In this document: positions 23,007 through 34,929 of the stretch, in pieces
Numbering within the stretch: position 1 is the stretch's first letter
How the letters are laid out: each line of letters starts with the position of its first letter
DNA from: Tetrastigma voinierianum
Taxonomy: Eukaryota; Streptophyta; Magnoliopsida; Vitales; Vitaceae
Reading direction: 5' to 3'
Length of the DNA: 64,000 nucleotides
NCBI GenBank assembly: GCA_016808115.1
Contig: JAEQBH010002195.1
Span: forward strand, 1 to 64,000
Made by a program: the position numbers and the translations under genes
The notes under the pieces: generated by a model
The model's input: the letters and a program-made list of their open reading frames with translations, nothing else
Databases searched by the model: none
Told to the model about the DNA's origin: nothing

Positions 23007-23255
23007 TTTGAGTAAAGTTGTTTATCGAAATTTGTGTGCTTTTGAATAACATGAGTTTATCGGAGATTGTCAATGCTTTTGATTAAGCGGTTTATCGGAG
23101 ACAGATCCAATGCTTTTGGGTTAGCGATCTATCGGAAGCGTCAATGCTTTTGAATAAAGGCATTTTATGGAAACATCCAATACTTTTGAATAAAGTTGTT
23201 TATCAAAGATTGTCCATGACTTAGATAAGCGGTTTATGAAGGATGTCTGGTGTTT
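23007..23255 (+). repeat. ~44-bp tandem array inside the Tekay 5' LTR
   Basis: CAATGCTTTTGAATAAAG and GGTTTATCGGAGA alternate about six times with small changes. The counterpart in the second LTR is at about 27308-27530. Confidence 0.8.
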
Positions 23256-24011
23256 TAAAACAAAAGGCTTTGTTTGAAGGAGTCATTAGGTGAAACACCA
23301 ATGACAAGTTTTTACACTTGGCATAAGCATGTGTGAGGGAGTCGGTGAGAACTTGTGTTAAAGGCATGGTGAGTGACACTTTATTCATGGCATGTAGGCA
23401 TTCTAGAGTAGAAACTGCATTTTACTTGGAATGTTTGATTATGGTGAACATGACATTGCATGTGCACTTAAGGCGGGAAGTAGCCCTATAGGATTTTACC
23501 TATTGGGCCTTTGCTCACCCGTCGTAGGACCCCCTTTAGATACGGGAGTATGCGGGTGGATGACGCTTAATCAAGGCCCACGGTTATAATTGTAAGAAGC
23601 TTGGAAGAAACTAGTTCTAGCTTGTATTTTGTGTAAAAGGTGTAAAAAATGCTGGAACAACCTTGTTCTAATTTGTAATATTTGTAAGAGTGTTGTAAAT
23701 TAAACTCTGGGAGGCTATGGTAATTAGTCATGCATATTACGTAGTGTGGATAGTGGGCCGGTTAAGCTACTTTCACTCATAAATTGGACAGTGAGGTCAT
23801 TGTATTATATTGGGCCATGTTGCGGGTTTTTGTACATATTTGTATTTTGGGTAGAGCTCATCGATTCGAAAGGAGACTTTGTCAGATTTTTCGTTTAAAT
23901 CATGGGTTCGGGAAGGGGACACGGTGGTGTGTGTCGGGTTGCAGGCATCCATGAGTCTTAGTAGGTTGACGAGGGTTGTCAGGACCCACCTCGGGTTTGG
24001 GCGTCATGGCT

Positions 24012-24025
24012 TGGTATCGGAAGCT
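24012..24025 (+). promoter_or_regulatory. Primer-binding site, tRNA-Met type (Tekay)
   Basis: TGGTATCGGAAGC a few bases after the LTR end resembles TGGTATCAGAGC, the initiator tRNA-Met primer site used by Tekay/Del elements. Confidence 0.75.
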
Positions 24026-24429
24026 TGAGTAAGCGATTACCTAAGGAGCTTGGGTGTGGGTATCTCTGAGTATGGTCTTGATACTAGTTAGTCTACGCTA
24101 GATATCAGAGTCTGATACACGAATACTAAGTTGTTGGGCATGGGTTAGATCTTGCATAGGGTACATTATATGTTTGTGTTCCTAACATCACTCAATGTTT
24201 GTGTGTTACAAATTGTGCTGAATTATGGCATGGTAAAATGCATATAGGGAAAGACGACCACTAGGGTTAGAGAACATAACCTTAGGGGTTTGGAAAATGA
24301 ATGAACGGATTAGTTCAGGATGTGAGGTCTATTAGTAGTTGGCACATGCACTACTAGTTAGACAAGGAGAGGAATCTAAAAGTTTATGGAGATCACCTCC
24401 GATGCCACTAGGATAAGGCTAGTGCATTC

Positions 24430-25380
24430 GACCGGAGCGAATCCCGAGTATGGTGGGATTGATTAATGTAAGGCAGGCGATGACATGGGAAAATTTTCAT
24501 GAGCTCTTGATGAGCAAGTTCTTCTTGGCATCTGCTAGGCATACCAAGGCTCGGGAGTTCCTAGAGTTAAGACACGGGGCCATGACAGTGATGGAATACG
24601 TGGCTAAGTTCATAAGTTGGCTACGTTTTCACGATGATTATGTGACCCTGAGACATGGCAGGTGGGAAATTAGGATGGTGCGAGTTGTCCGTACGGGAGT
24701 AAGATTGTGGGATTTCTCTGTGGGATCTTGAACCTATGGTGAAGTAACATGGATAGAGAGAGAGATTGATGACACACGTAGCATCTATGATCTGGTGTAG
24801 TGAAAGAAGAGGAGAATCGGTCTTCTTCTGGCTCGAAGAAGCGAGAGAACTTATGCTTCACGAGTTTTCGGGATAGGGCCGGGAGTTATGGGTCAAGGCC
24901 CAGTCGGGACATCCCAGTCAAGCGGGGTAGATGACATCTTTGTCACCACCAGCACGGACACATGAGGCGGAGTTTCCACGGAGGTAGGGATCCCGAGGTT
25001 ATAGGACACCTGATCCCGATCATCGATGGGACATGCCACGAGACCTGATTTGTCTCTCTTTACCCCAACCCGAGCCAGGGGAACCAGTATCAGTCCCATG
25101 GTGAGGCACAGGCACCAGTTATTTCATAGATAGGCTAGAGAGGCCAGGGCATGGGTCGAGGGGTTGAGTCTGAGGCTCTTAAGTGGGACTTGAGGACCGG
25201 AGGCGTGTCTATGCCATTACACCTCGGAGGCCCGAGGCACAGATCGATCAATTATTCTTGGTATGTTTGACTCTCGTGCTATGGGCAAGAGTATTGTTCG
25301 ATTCTATAGCATATGCATATGATTGTGTGTGCTAGTATGTGTGAATTTCGGGGGCCAGAATTCTATTAAAGAAGGAGGAA
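24430..25380 (+). pseudogene. gag: Partial Tekay gag joined to the last codons of pol
   Basis: The open segment at 24450-24731 contains the second half of the Retrotrans_gag domain: MTWENFHELLMSKFF, then AREFLELRHGAMTVMEYVAKF. A Lys/Arg/Ser-rich hinge follows in other frames near 24795-24870. At about 25200-25300 a GRVYAI-like stretch marks the usual start of the protease. The final 40 bases then encode FGGQNSIKEGGM and a stop whose TAA lies in the first bases of the LTR (TGTAA), which is how intact Tekay pol genes end. The whole of RT to integrase is deleted between these two parts. No zinc knuckle is readable. Confidence 0.75.
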
Positions 25381-28295
25381 TGTAAGCAGGGAAAAATTTA
25401 ATTTTTTAAAAATGGCAAAATAGTAAAATTGTCAAAATGGTTCGGGAAAGACACGGAATTTTCAAGATCTTGGATGATGAAGCGAGGCTTCACCCAGATT
25501 GGATTCGATCTCATGAAATCTAATCACCAGAAGGCAATTTCGTTGGTCCAGATATAGATGCGGATTTTCACGATTTTAGGGTATTAGGTGTCTAGTGGAC
25601 CCCAAAAAGACATTTTGAAAAAAAAATCTTGAAAATTGAAAATAAATTAAGTAAAGTTCATTTAAAATAAATTAGATTTGAGCAAGACCCGAAATAAATT
25701 GTTTCGGGCGAGAAAGCGGGCTTGAATAATTAATGGACACATGGCACGATGTGGCCCATGTCTCAAACTTAAGAATTAAGTTAGACAAAGGTTAAAATCA
25801 GATTTGAGGGGAAAAGGGGAGATTTATAGCTGGAAAAAAAACAAACGTAGAGAAGAGAGAGAGTAGAGACAAGCTCCAGCTTTCTCTATGATCCTCTGAG
25901 CTCGGTTGCTGGTTTTCATTGGACCAAGAAGCAGAAAGTTCATCTGCTCGACCAAGGGCTATTCGTGGGTACCGAAAAACCGAGATTTGCGGGGATTCAA
26001 GCGAGTTCGAAATCAAAGGTTTTGGGTTTAGGAAGTGTCCTGCAGGACACAAGTTTTTTTCTACGCTCCAAGAGGTAGGGATCCTTCCTACTTTGGTTTA
26101 TTTTCCATTCTAGGGGCTGTTTGGTTGAGTTTTAATGCCACTAGGGGCTGTTTGGCCATTTTTTCTCTAAGGGGCTATTTGGAAAATTAATGGGTTATGG
26201 GAATGGTATTTGTTTTTCTCTAAATGATATGTCGATTTTGGGGCTGATTTTATATTAGAAAAATGAAGGAATTTGGACTAATATCCTTGAGGAAATTGTA
26301 TCCCTATTTGAGAACTTGATGTTAGGCTTTGAATCACCCAAATTGGACATCTATAACTCACATTATGGTCAATTTTCAGGACTGCCATAGGCTGCCGATT
26401 TTATGGCTCTACTTTTAGATTTTGGGACTGATTTTCGGTTGGGAAAAGTGAAATTTAGGCTAGTATCCTTCAAGGAAATTGTATCAAGTATCTGAGAACT
26501 TGATTTTAGGATTTTTGGATGCCAGTGGACATCTATATTTCGAGTTATGTGGTCGTTTACAGGACTACCACAAACTGCCCCATTGTAGAACCCTCTTTGT
26601 CAGATTTTGGGTCTGATTTTCGGTTGGTAAAAAGTGAGAATTTGGGCTAGTGACTTCAATGAAATTTCAACTCTATATGAAATTGATGTTAGGCTTTTGA
26701 ATCCACCCAATTCAGACCTCTATAACTCAAGTTATGGTCAGATTTTCATTTGCTTCAACAGAACATTTAATGTTATCTCAGATTTTTGTGACACAATTGA
26801 TATATGATTATGATATATCATTAACAGATGATGTGAATATATGGTTAGTGTGTGGCAGATCTAGATTAATGTGTTCTAATGGTTTGTCTGTGATATATTC
26901 TTGGCGACAAATTGCATGACCCAGTTATGTGAGCTATTCAGAAGAAGCTGTTGGGAGCCGGGGTGGCTGGGTATGTCTGAGTGTTGCTTGATTGAGTGAT
27001 GACCCAGCAGAGTCAATATATGTGTGTCTAATAACTGTTGACGCCTGTTGTGGTTTGTTGGAAATTGTATGTTAGATGATATGATTGTTCAAATGGTATA
27101 GGTATTCACGGTTTAAAATGTCCGCTCGCACTCATCCTTATATTTGGCATGGTATATGAAGCATGGAATAGCATAGCGCATTTCATATGCAGGAATATCT
27201 TGCATTAAATGGGTGTGTACATGGTGATAATCATTCATCATTCGGTAGTGGGTGGTGAGCTCGGTACTGGACTACATCCCGTAGAAGTCTCATGGCGCAT
27301 TTGATAGCTTGAATAAAGTACATTTATCATAGACTTTCCAATGCTTTTTTGAATAAAGTGGTTTTTATCGACATCCAATGCTTTTATTAAAGCGGTTTAT
27401 GAGAGGAATTGTCAATGCCTTTTTTGGTAAAATTTGTTGCGGAGGCCATCGATGCATTTGAATAAAGCTGTTTATTGGGATTGTCTAATGGCTTTGAATA
27501 AAGCGGTTTATGAATCAGGTGAGTTTAAAAACAAAAAGCTTTTGTTTTGGATAAAGATCATTAGGTGAAACACGATGACAAGTTTTACACTTGGCATAAG
27601 CATGTGAGAGTCGGGGTGAGGGACTGTGCCAAAGATAGTGGGTGACCGCATTCATGGCATGTAGGCATTCCAGAGTAAAAATTACATTTACTTGGAATGT
27701 TTGATTGTGTGATCATGGCATTGCATGTGCACTTAGGTGGGGAGTAGCCCCGGTAGGAGTTTACCTTGCTGAACATTGCTCACCCCGTCGTGGGACCCCC
27801 TTTCAGGTACAGGGAGTATGCAGTGGACGACGCTCACTCGAGGCCATAGTTATAAAGAAAATTGATTTGTGGCTTGTAATTACTTTTTTGTAAGAAGCTT
27901 AGAAGAAGCCCAGTTAGCTTGTATTTTGTGTAAAAAGAATTGTAAAAATACTTTGGAACAACCTTGTTCTAATTGTAATGTTTGTAAGAGTGTTGCGGTC
28001 AAACTCTTGAGGACTATGGTAATTAGTCATGTATGATACCTTAGTGTGGATGAGTGGGCCCGATTAAGCCGCACCACTCATAATTGGACCTGTGAGTCGT
28101 TGTACTGTGGGCCATGTTGCCGGTTTTTTGTACATGTTTGTATTTTGGGTAGAGCTCCCCGTACAAAGGAGACTATGTCCGATTTTCATTAAATCGTGGG
28201 TTTTGAAGGAACACGGTGGTGTAGTGTCGGGATTACGACATCACGAGTCTTCATAAAGTTGACGGGTTGTCCAGCTAACCGGGTTTAGGGCGTCA
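25381..28295 (+). repeat. 3' LTR of the Tekay/Del derivative
   Basis: It starts TGTAAGCAGGG and ends GGGCGTCA. Identity with the 5' LTR is high in blocks but interrupted by many small indels. It carries the same two internal arrays (about 26232-26780 and 27308-27530). The end is supported by loss of similarity after CGTCA at 28295. Confidence 0.86.
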
Positions 28296-29940
28296 CGGTG
28301 AGAATCTAGGGTTTAATTTTTTTTTCAGATAAGGGTTTAACCCTAAAAATTATTATTTTATTCGTATTGTAGTTTTTAAATACATTGTTGTTCTTCAAAA
28401 TTTTTTTTTATGAATTGGTGAAAGTTGAGCTGGAAATTTTAAAGTGTAAGGTTGTGGATTTGATTTTTCCAGGTAAGATTGTTAATTTATGAATTATTAA
28501 TTTATAAGAAAAATTGTAAAAAAGAAAACATGAATTTTCATGATTTTACATTTTAAATCTGACAAAAAGTTAATTTTTAAATAGATGGAACTTTAATTTT
28601 AATATGCAAATCAACATCCAGCGCAAGATTATTGAGTTGACTTCCAGCCTGACAAAGTGATTAGATTTTTAGCATAATTAATAGTAAACTAATATGGTTT
28701 TATACAAAAGCCTAAGTTTTAAAGAGCTATTTGGTTAAAAGGGACAAAATAAAGGGAAATTCGAAACACCTTACTCCTCTTAAAATTTTGAGATATAACC
28801 TTGTTTAGACAATTTCTGAGTTATTTATTACCCTCATTATATTAGATTGGCCACTTTGCTCCTTTCTCTCATAGAATATCCTCAGAAAATAATAGCTGTG
28901 TTCAGTCTTCATCCTCTCTAAAAGTTCGACCCCCATGTCACCCTTTACCTCTTATCACCTTTAGTCCGATCATCATCTCTTTCAAAAGTTCAGCTCTCAT
29001 TGTTATGACCTTTGGTTTTTTCGTTTGCGTCTTTTATAATAAAAACAAATGCAATTTCCAATTTACCGTAAGCGTATGGGTCACAAGTAATAAAGTGACT
29101 TTCTTATTAAAAACCAAGTATCGATCCACGGGAAAGTGGGCTTTGAAAGGGAGCTGAGTACTCGGTTACTTGATCGCTTCACTATTTGAGCAAATGAGTG
29201 GATTTGAAAATATTTTTAAAACAACCCCAAAAATAAGGAAAGTAAAAACATAGGAAGATTCATGGCTAACATGAGATGAAACAAATGCATGAAGAATGAA
29301 CTCAGCGAGGAAAAGACTAGGGTTGGTCGTCATGATTGATGTATGTTGATCTACATGTAAATTAGGCACGGGTTGAGTGAACATGCACTTATGTCGATTC
29401 AAGGAATAGGGTATGAGGTTTACACTCTCGTGTCACCCCTCAATTTCACACACCGGCTTCCAATTCACCGATATGTCCTTCTAGGACCTTAATTGTGTTA
29501 CTTTAACAAAGATGGGTTTTTTCTTGGGTGTCCTATTGGTCTCCGCTAGGTCCTTACAATAAGACTACTTCGAACTATGCTCGAACCGATCACCCTAGGT
29601 CTTTACGGTCTTCACACAACACTGAATTGGTGTCTTACCCTGATAAAATCCATTAAGTATTTGACATTTCTACTTCCCTCGATTTCTTTAATTAGGTTAA
29701 GTTGATTTCTTTAATTAAAACACATTGACATGAAATGGTTATGGCCTATTAGGCTAGCTCGACCAACCCGAAATTAGGGCTGGGCTGGGCTAGGCTCTAA
29801 TTTTATTGGCTTCCCCGAAAAAATCGGGACTGAGTTGGCGAGCTCGATTGGCCCCGGCCGGTCGATCAGCAGTGGCGGTGCCAAATTAAAAAAAAATTTG
29901 CCTCCTTCCAAATGCTGCTTTTTAGTCTCAATCAACACCA
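28296..29940. other. Unassigned A+T-rich sequence
   Basis: No gene can be supported. Low-complexity A+T sequence runs to about 28700. The piece near 29040-29420 (AAGTATCGATCCACGGGAAAG and beyond) has the look of a worn repeat, but I cannot assign a family. GGGCTGGGCTGGGC-type sequence at 29775-29800 and an A16 run at about 29946 are compositional features only. Confidence 0.5.
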
Positions 29941-31101
29941 TAATGAAAAAAAAAAAAAAAAACCACTCAAACTCTCTCCTCAACAATGATTTCTCCTTTT
30001 GCAAAACCCTAATCTCCATTTCTCCTCCAGCTTAATTTCTCCCTTCCTATGAGTTCGAGAACATCATCAACGGTTAGATCACCAAACCCTCTGCGGGGCC
30101 TCGATTCGAGTCTCTCTTCCACTCCCTTCATCAATCAATATTTCATCGTAACTACATTAAACCCCCCACGGTTCCAACGGTAGCACTGTCGTCGTTGCTG
30201 AACACCTCGAATTCGAGTTCTTCTCACCCTATCATCACCGCAAATAGGTTCAGTTCTCAGGCAAACACTTTAATGGTGTAACACCCCGAAATACACCCTA
30301 ATCATTTTAAACTTATTATTACAGGGTATATTATAAGTCACATTTTAAATTTTGTAATTATTATTTGCTAAGTGAGAAAAAATTCCAAAAACCAATTTAG
30401 CGCAGAATATAAGGAGTAAATTTGTAATTTGTTAAGATGGGACACAAGAATCATAAGATAAGAAGGTTATAGGCTAAGTGAAATATACATATGATTTAAA
30501 TAAAGGGGACTTTGAGGTCTAAAGTGTGATAAAGGAAAATTAAACATAAAAGGAATAAGACCAAATATCCTATTTTTGGTCCTAAGGAAAAACTCATACG
30601 GGTAGGAGAAGAGAGCGGAGAAGAGAAGAAGAAGAGGAAGAAGACAAGAAAGCTAAGAAAGGTATGGATTTTTGTACACTAGTATGGATCTATATGGTTT
30701 GTATCGACTTGTATGGAAAAATCAAAGCCCAAACCCGTCACGATGAATTTGTGTCTAAAAGAACCCTACTTGATATAGTGGTGGTGTTTAGCGGTTTAGA
30801 CTAGACTTGGATTTGTTTTTGGTTTGGTTTGGTTGATTTGGGGTTGTATGGAAACTAAGTATGGAATTCCCAAAATTTTGAGAATTAGGAAACTCTCTAG
30901 CAGAAGTAATTGTATGGGATGGGGTTAACCAAACCATAAGTCTTCCCTTATATGTGTTTGGGAATTGTTTGGTTGTGTTTGGACTTGGGGTTGGTTGATT
31001 GTAATCCTTAATTGAGGAATATTTGTATTAAGGAAATATTGGGGTTTTAGTGGAGATGCTGTCAAAATTTCTCCAAAACCCATGTTTTTGTCTTGATCAT
31101 A

Positions 31102-31780
31102 AATTCTTCGTCCGAACTCCGTTTCAAATGTTCTTGGACTCTATGGAAATCCCTTTGAGTCTAGAATCCATCCATATATAGCTTGATGAAATTGGAACTC
31201 ATATTAAAGGTCCATAACTCACAGCCATTGGCTCTGTGTTGGTTATGCTCGTGATGTTCGCAAACCTTCAACCGGATGGTCATAATTTCTTCGTCAAACT
31301 CCGTTTTAGATGTTCTTAGACTCAATGGAAAGCCCTTTGAATATGAATCCCATCCATATATAACCAGTGAAATTGGAACTCAAAAATTAGGTCCATAAAT
31401 TACGAAAAAGCAGTGGGCCACCTTTGGTTATGCTCGTAGTCAGCATTCATAACCGAAACTGCCTTGACGGTCATAATTTCTTGATGCGAACTCCGTTTCA
31501 GATGTTCTTGGATTCTATGGAAATTACTTTGAGTCCAGAATCCCTACATATATAAGCGATGAAATTGGAGCTCATGTTGGTTGAAATCACGAAAAAGCGA
31601 TAGGCCACATTGGTTATGCTCATGATCCTTTGTTCATAGGAAGTCTTCAACTTGGACGTGCCATTTCTTCATCCCAACTCCGTTTCAGATGTTCTTGGAC
31701 TCTATGGAAAGCCCTTTGAGTCTAGAATCCATACATATATAGCTTGATGAAATTGGAATGATATTAAATAGCTCATAAGT
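31102..31780 (+). repeat. ~187-bp tandem array in the solo LTR (four units)
   Basis: AACTCCGTTTCAGATGTTCT followed by GGACTCTATGGAAAGCCCTT recurs near 31102, 31286, 31475 and 31663, each with a CATATATA piece and GATGAAATTGGAACTCA. Spacing is 184-189 bp. Confidence 0.9.
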
Positions 31781-32023
31781 ATACATGGTAACCATAGTTA
31801 TTCATGCATATAATGAAATATGAAAAATGCAAAGATACGAATAATGATTGTAAATATCGCATATGATTACCGGATGACAATAATTATTCGGGAATATGAT
31901 ATATGTACTGAACATAAAATACACATGGATTGTTTGCTTAGAACTTGGTAGAGGGATAGATGGGCATGCCTATTAGGGAAAAAAAAGTTTGCAACATACT
32001 GATAAGTTGTCCCCGTTTGGGTC

Positions 32024-32195
32024 ATTACAACACCTTCGGGCCCTTATAGATGGTCATTGTCTCGTACAATGATAACAGCGCCTTCGGACCCTTATAGATG
32101 GTCATTGTCTCGCACAATGATAACGCTTTTCTTCAGACATATAGACCACTGTTTCATATAATGAGTACAGCACCTTTCGAGCCCATATAGTTTCC
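32024..32195 (+). repeat. ~46-bp tandem array in the solo LTR
   Basis: CACCTTCGGGCCCTTATAGA and TGGTCATTGTCTCGTACAAT recur about four times, the last two copies being degenerate. Confidence 0.8.
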
Positions 32196-32873
32196 TTTAT
32201 CCACTTAAGGTTTATGCGGGCATGAAACATTAAACAATGACAGATATGACATATAAGGAAATTTATATGACGCGTTGATAAGAAATGAAATCTGATATGA
32301 TAAGTAAAAATATGGGTATGTATAAGCATGTTTTAATGATATGATATGTTAGATGTGTATGCATGTGTACTTAGAGAAGTGTGATGATCATTGAGTGGTC
32401 GTCGAGTTTATTCATTAGCGTAAAGCTTAGCGGGGTTTTTCATAATAGGTATGGCTTGAGGCAAAGAAGGCCGGACAACCCTCATCGATCTCCACGAGTC
32501 AACACATGGGTTAGATGCCCACCGGAAGACTTTTTGGTATATTTTGTATATGTAATATTCTTTTTGTTGTTTGTAAACAAATGTAAAGTTTTTATATAAG
32601 TCGAACACTCCCATTTGTGGATCTTGAATATATTTTGTAATCCGCTATTGCTTCTAATAGCCTCGTTTTTTGTATTCCTGTTATTGTGACAATTTGCTTT
32701 TTCTTTAATTTTGGTTAGTTCTTCCTATTAAGTGAGTAATTTGAAGTTGATGTTGTTTCAAACATGTCATTGAAGACCCAAGAAAGGCTTTGAGGGACTC
32801 AGATATTTGGGGATCATTTTTCTTCAATGTTTTTTTGGGTCTTACTTTGTCATGGTTGACTTTGGTTAAGAAG

Positions 32874-34180
32874 GTGAGAGCTAGAATTTGAATTGGTTAA
32901 TTTCTTGTTTATTTGCATTTTTAGTATGTTTTGATTGGATTTCTCTTATTTATTGGTATAAATGCTTGCTTGGAGAAATTTTGTGACTTGTCAAACTAAA
33001 TGAGTGATCACAATAGTCTAAAAATGCTTGTTGATGATTTGTGAATGCATAGTTAAGCTTGTCAAACATCCAAGCCCATAAATTTTGGGGGAAAGTGAAA
33101 GAAAGAAACTAGAGATCAAGAAATGGGTTTTAAACATAAAATCATTCTCAATCTCTTACACTTCCGTTTATTAAATATTTTCTTGCCACTTCACGGATGA
33201 GTTTTGTCGAGGTTAGTTTTTTGTAACTGCAATATTGTTTAATGATAGCATTGAAAGCCCCCATTGTTGTATAGATTCAAATTTTTGGGCATAGCTAGGT
33301 GTAGTATGTGGACCTCCATACCCAATGATGTTGATAAGGAAAAAATTTCCTAGGAATGCAAATAAGAGTGAAATGCAAAAATAACACAAAAAGGAAGTGA
33401 TTTATTGAATAAAAGAATTTAACTTTTTTTTTTGTACATAGGGATGGGTTGGCCCACTAGCCTGTTGGCTTGATATAGGGTTTGGCGGGGCTAACAAAAT
33501 AGAAGCCCAATGTAAATTATGCCCGGCCTTATCCATCATAGTTTTACCATTAGCCCGGTATGGAGGCTCGGCCCAGCCTAGTAGGCTGGGTTGCCCGACT
33601 CTAGGCCCGACGGATGATCTCCATTTAGCTATGGAATCCATAAATGAGTCCTTCATAAGCGGGTCTACTTTGTTCCAATGCAAATTAATTGCAAAAACCA
33701 TAATAGTCAGTTACCATTAACATCAACATAGCCTATTCATAAACTAATAAAAATAGTATAAATCAACAATCCCAATCTTCACAGTAACCCACTAAAGGCT
33801 GAAGATTATTCATCTCCTTGTAGCGGTCGAATCTACCAAAATCATGTGTATTTCATGATAATCAAGAAGAGATAGAAAGTTTCAAAATTAGAGACACAAA
33901 ACAACTATATGATGAAGAGCTCTCCAAACTTCAATCCTAGCTACAGAGATCCTCTGGCTGGTTGATCCTTCAAAATTGTCTTCAAATCCAAGAAAAAAAG
34001 TAACCATAATCGAAACCTGAATTGTTCTAAGACTAAGAGGAAGAAACCTACTAGAATACAGGATGTTTCTTTGCCTCCAAGTTCGTGCCGTAATTATTAT
34101 TACCAGTGTAGAATATATAGTCCTTGGAAAATATGGTAGAAATGGGCAAAAAATGGTAAGGAACAAAGCGGCTTCGTCCT
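32874..34180. other. Unassigned sequence after the YIP4-like exon
   Basis: The first 500 bp look like intron (T-rich, no exon with good borders found). At 33420-33640 the sequence is rich in GGCCC and GCCCG blocks; its minus-strand ORF has no recognisable domain and probably reflects a worn DNA-transposon end. I see no gene from 33700 to 34180. Confidence 0.4.
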
Positions 34181-34189
34181 CACCATGTC

Positions 34190-34450
34190 TGATCATGTTG
34201 CGACATGGCCCAGGAAGCCGTCCCAGTGTCTTCGATAGGGCTCCCATGTCGCGACAATGGTTGAACGTGTAAAACTCAATGGCTCACAAGGCTACTTATG
34301 TTGTGAAATGCCAAACTGTCCTCTTTAAGCAGCTCCACAGGACTACTCATGTCGCGACATGATGCCACGACATGGCAGAAAGCCATGCTCGCACAATGTA
34401 TGACCCGATGTCTTGACATGGAGAGCCATGTCGTGACATGTGGCCTTAAA
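34190..34450. repeat. CATGTCGCGACATG palindrome cluster
   Basis: The perfect 14-bp palindrome CATGTCGCGACATG occurs at about 34349. Near copies (GTTGCGACATGG, CCATGTCGCGACAATGG, CATGCCACGACATGG-like, GTCTTGACATGG, CCATGTCGTGACATG) lie between 34196 and 34442. Spacers are unrelated. The ORFs overlapping it on both strands are by-products of the palindromes. Confidence 0.75.
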
Positions 34451-34929
34451 TCAGCAATTCTTGTCCAAAACTTTTCCAATTTGCTATTTTCTCTTGCCTT
34501 TTCGTTCTTTTCTGCAAAACAAAGGCCAAGAGGGGCATTAGTATATAATTGAATGAATATGGTGTGAATTTAGCATTAGAAGATCAGTATACTAGGGAAA
34601 TCCATGCTTAAATGCTAATATGATTCACAGTTAACACTCATATCTCATAGTGTATCTCTTGCACAGCCATCTGCTTGACCAGAAAACACATCATTATTAA
34701 GCTCAACACCACAACTATAGCACTCGGTTATTCTACATATGGCAGTCAAATGAAGGTATGTAAATATATTTGGGGAAAGATAATGAGATTTTGTTATTCC
34801 AACACATTATTTAGTTATGGTGGCAAACAAAGTTCATCCTCAATATTGACTCATTTGTAATAAAGTTAAAGCTTTTTTTGTTGTTGGGATGATGGGCTTA
34901 TTAACATTTTGACAATGTAATTTTTTTCT

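Larger units (their letters stand above)
21091..24006 (+). repeat. 5' LTR of the Tekay/Del derivative
   Basis: It starts TGTAAAACACGG and ends GGGCGTCA just before the primer site. It aligns along its whole length with 25381-28295. Inside are a three-unit ~180-bp array (21927-22470) and a ~44-bp array (23007-23255). No coding content is seen; the short + strand ORFs do not resemble proteins. Confidence 0.88.
21091..28295 (+). mobile_element. Non-autonomous Tekay/Del-type Ty3/gypsy element (LTR-gag only)
   Basis: Two direct repeats of about 2.9 kb (21091-24006 and 25381-28295) flank only 1.37 kb. A TGGTATC primer site follows the first LTR. The inner region holds part of gag, a trace of the protease start and then the last codons of pol, which run into the second LTR. 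RT, RNase H, integrase and any chromodomain are missing. This is the structure of an internally deleted, gag-only derivative (TR-GAG-like). Mobility would require enzymes from an intact relative. No clear 5-bp target duplication is visible (GTTAG left, CGGTG right). Confidence 0.85.
30277..32691 (+). mobile_element. Probable solo LTR (Tekay-like Ty3/gypsy)
   Basis: It starts TGTAACACCCCGAAATA and probably ends TTATTGTGACA, about 2.4 kb with TG...CA ends. Its layout parallels the Tekay LTRs: a large internal tandem array, then a short array, then a T-rich 3' part. No gag, pol or second LTR adjoins it. Flanks AATGG and ATTTG do not make a clean target duplication, so the right end is tentative. 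Confidence 0.6.
30040..32873 (+). pseudogene. YIP4-like (Yip1 family) gene fragment, split by an LTR
   Basis: Two pieces resemble plant YIP4-type membrane proteins, which act at the trans-Golgi network in secretion. At about 30045-30275, read across frames, YEFENIING, then a Pro/Ser-rich stretch with LSSTPFINQ and PPTVPTVA, then NRFSSQANTL recall the cytosolic N-terminal region, ending just before the conserved PVWDT motif. At about 32772-32873 EDPRKALRDSDIWGSFFFNV, followed by FLGLTLSWLTLVKK, matches the start of the first membrane segment and ends at a GTGAGA donor. Between them lies a probable solo LTR. The segment normally linking the two pieces and all later exons are missing, and exon 1 contains stops, so this is a broken copy. 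A functional paralogue elsewhere is likely. Confidence 0.5.

Noticed and set aside
21085..28300. Target-site duplication of the Tekay derivative
   Set aside because: The 5-bp flanks (GTTAG and CGGTG) do not match.
28740..29000. Possible MULE-type terminal repeat (AAAGGGAAATTCGAAACACC...)
   Set aside because: No inverted partner could be found in the window, so a terminal repeat cannot be supported.
33402..33701. 99-codon minus-strand ORF with Pro/Gly/Trp
   Set aside because: The composition comes from GGCCC and GCCCA words, and no known domain can be read.
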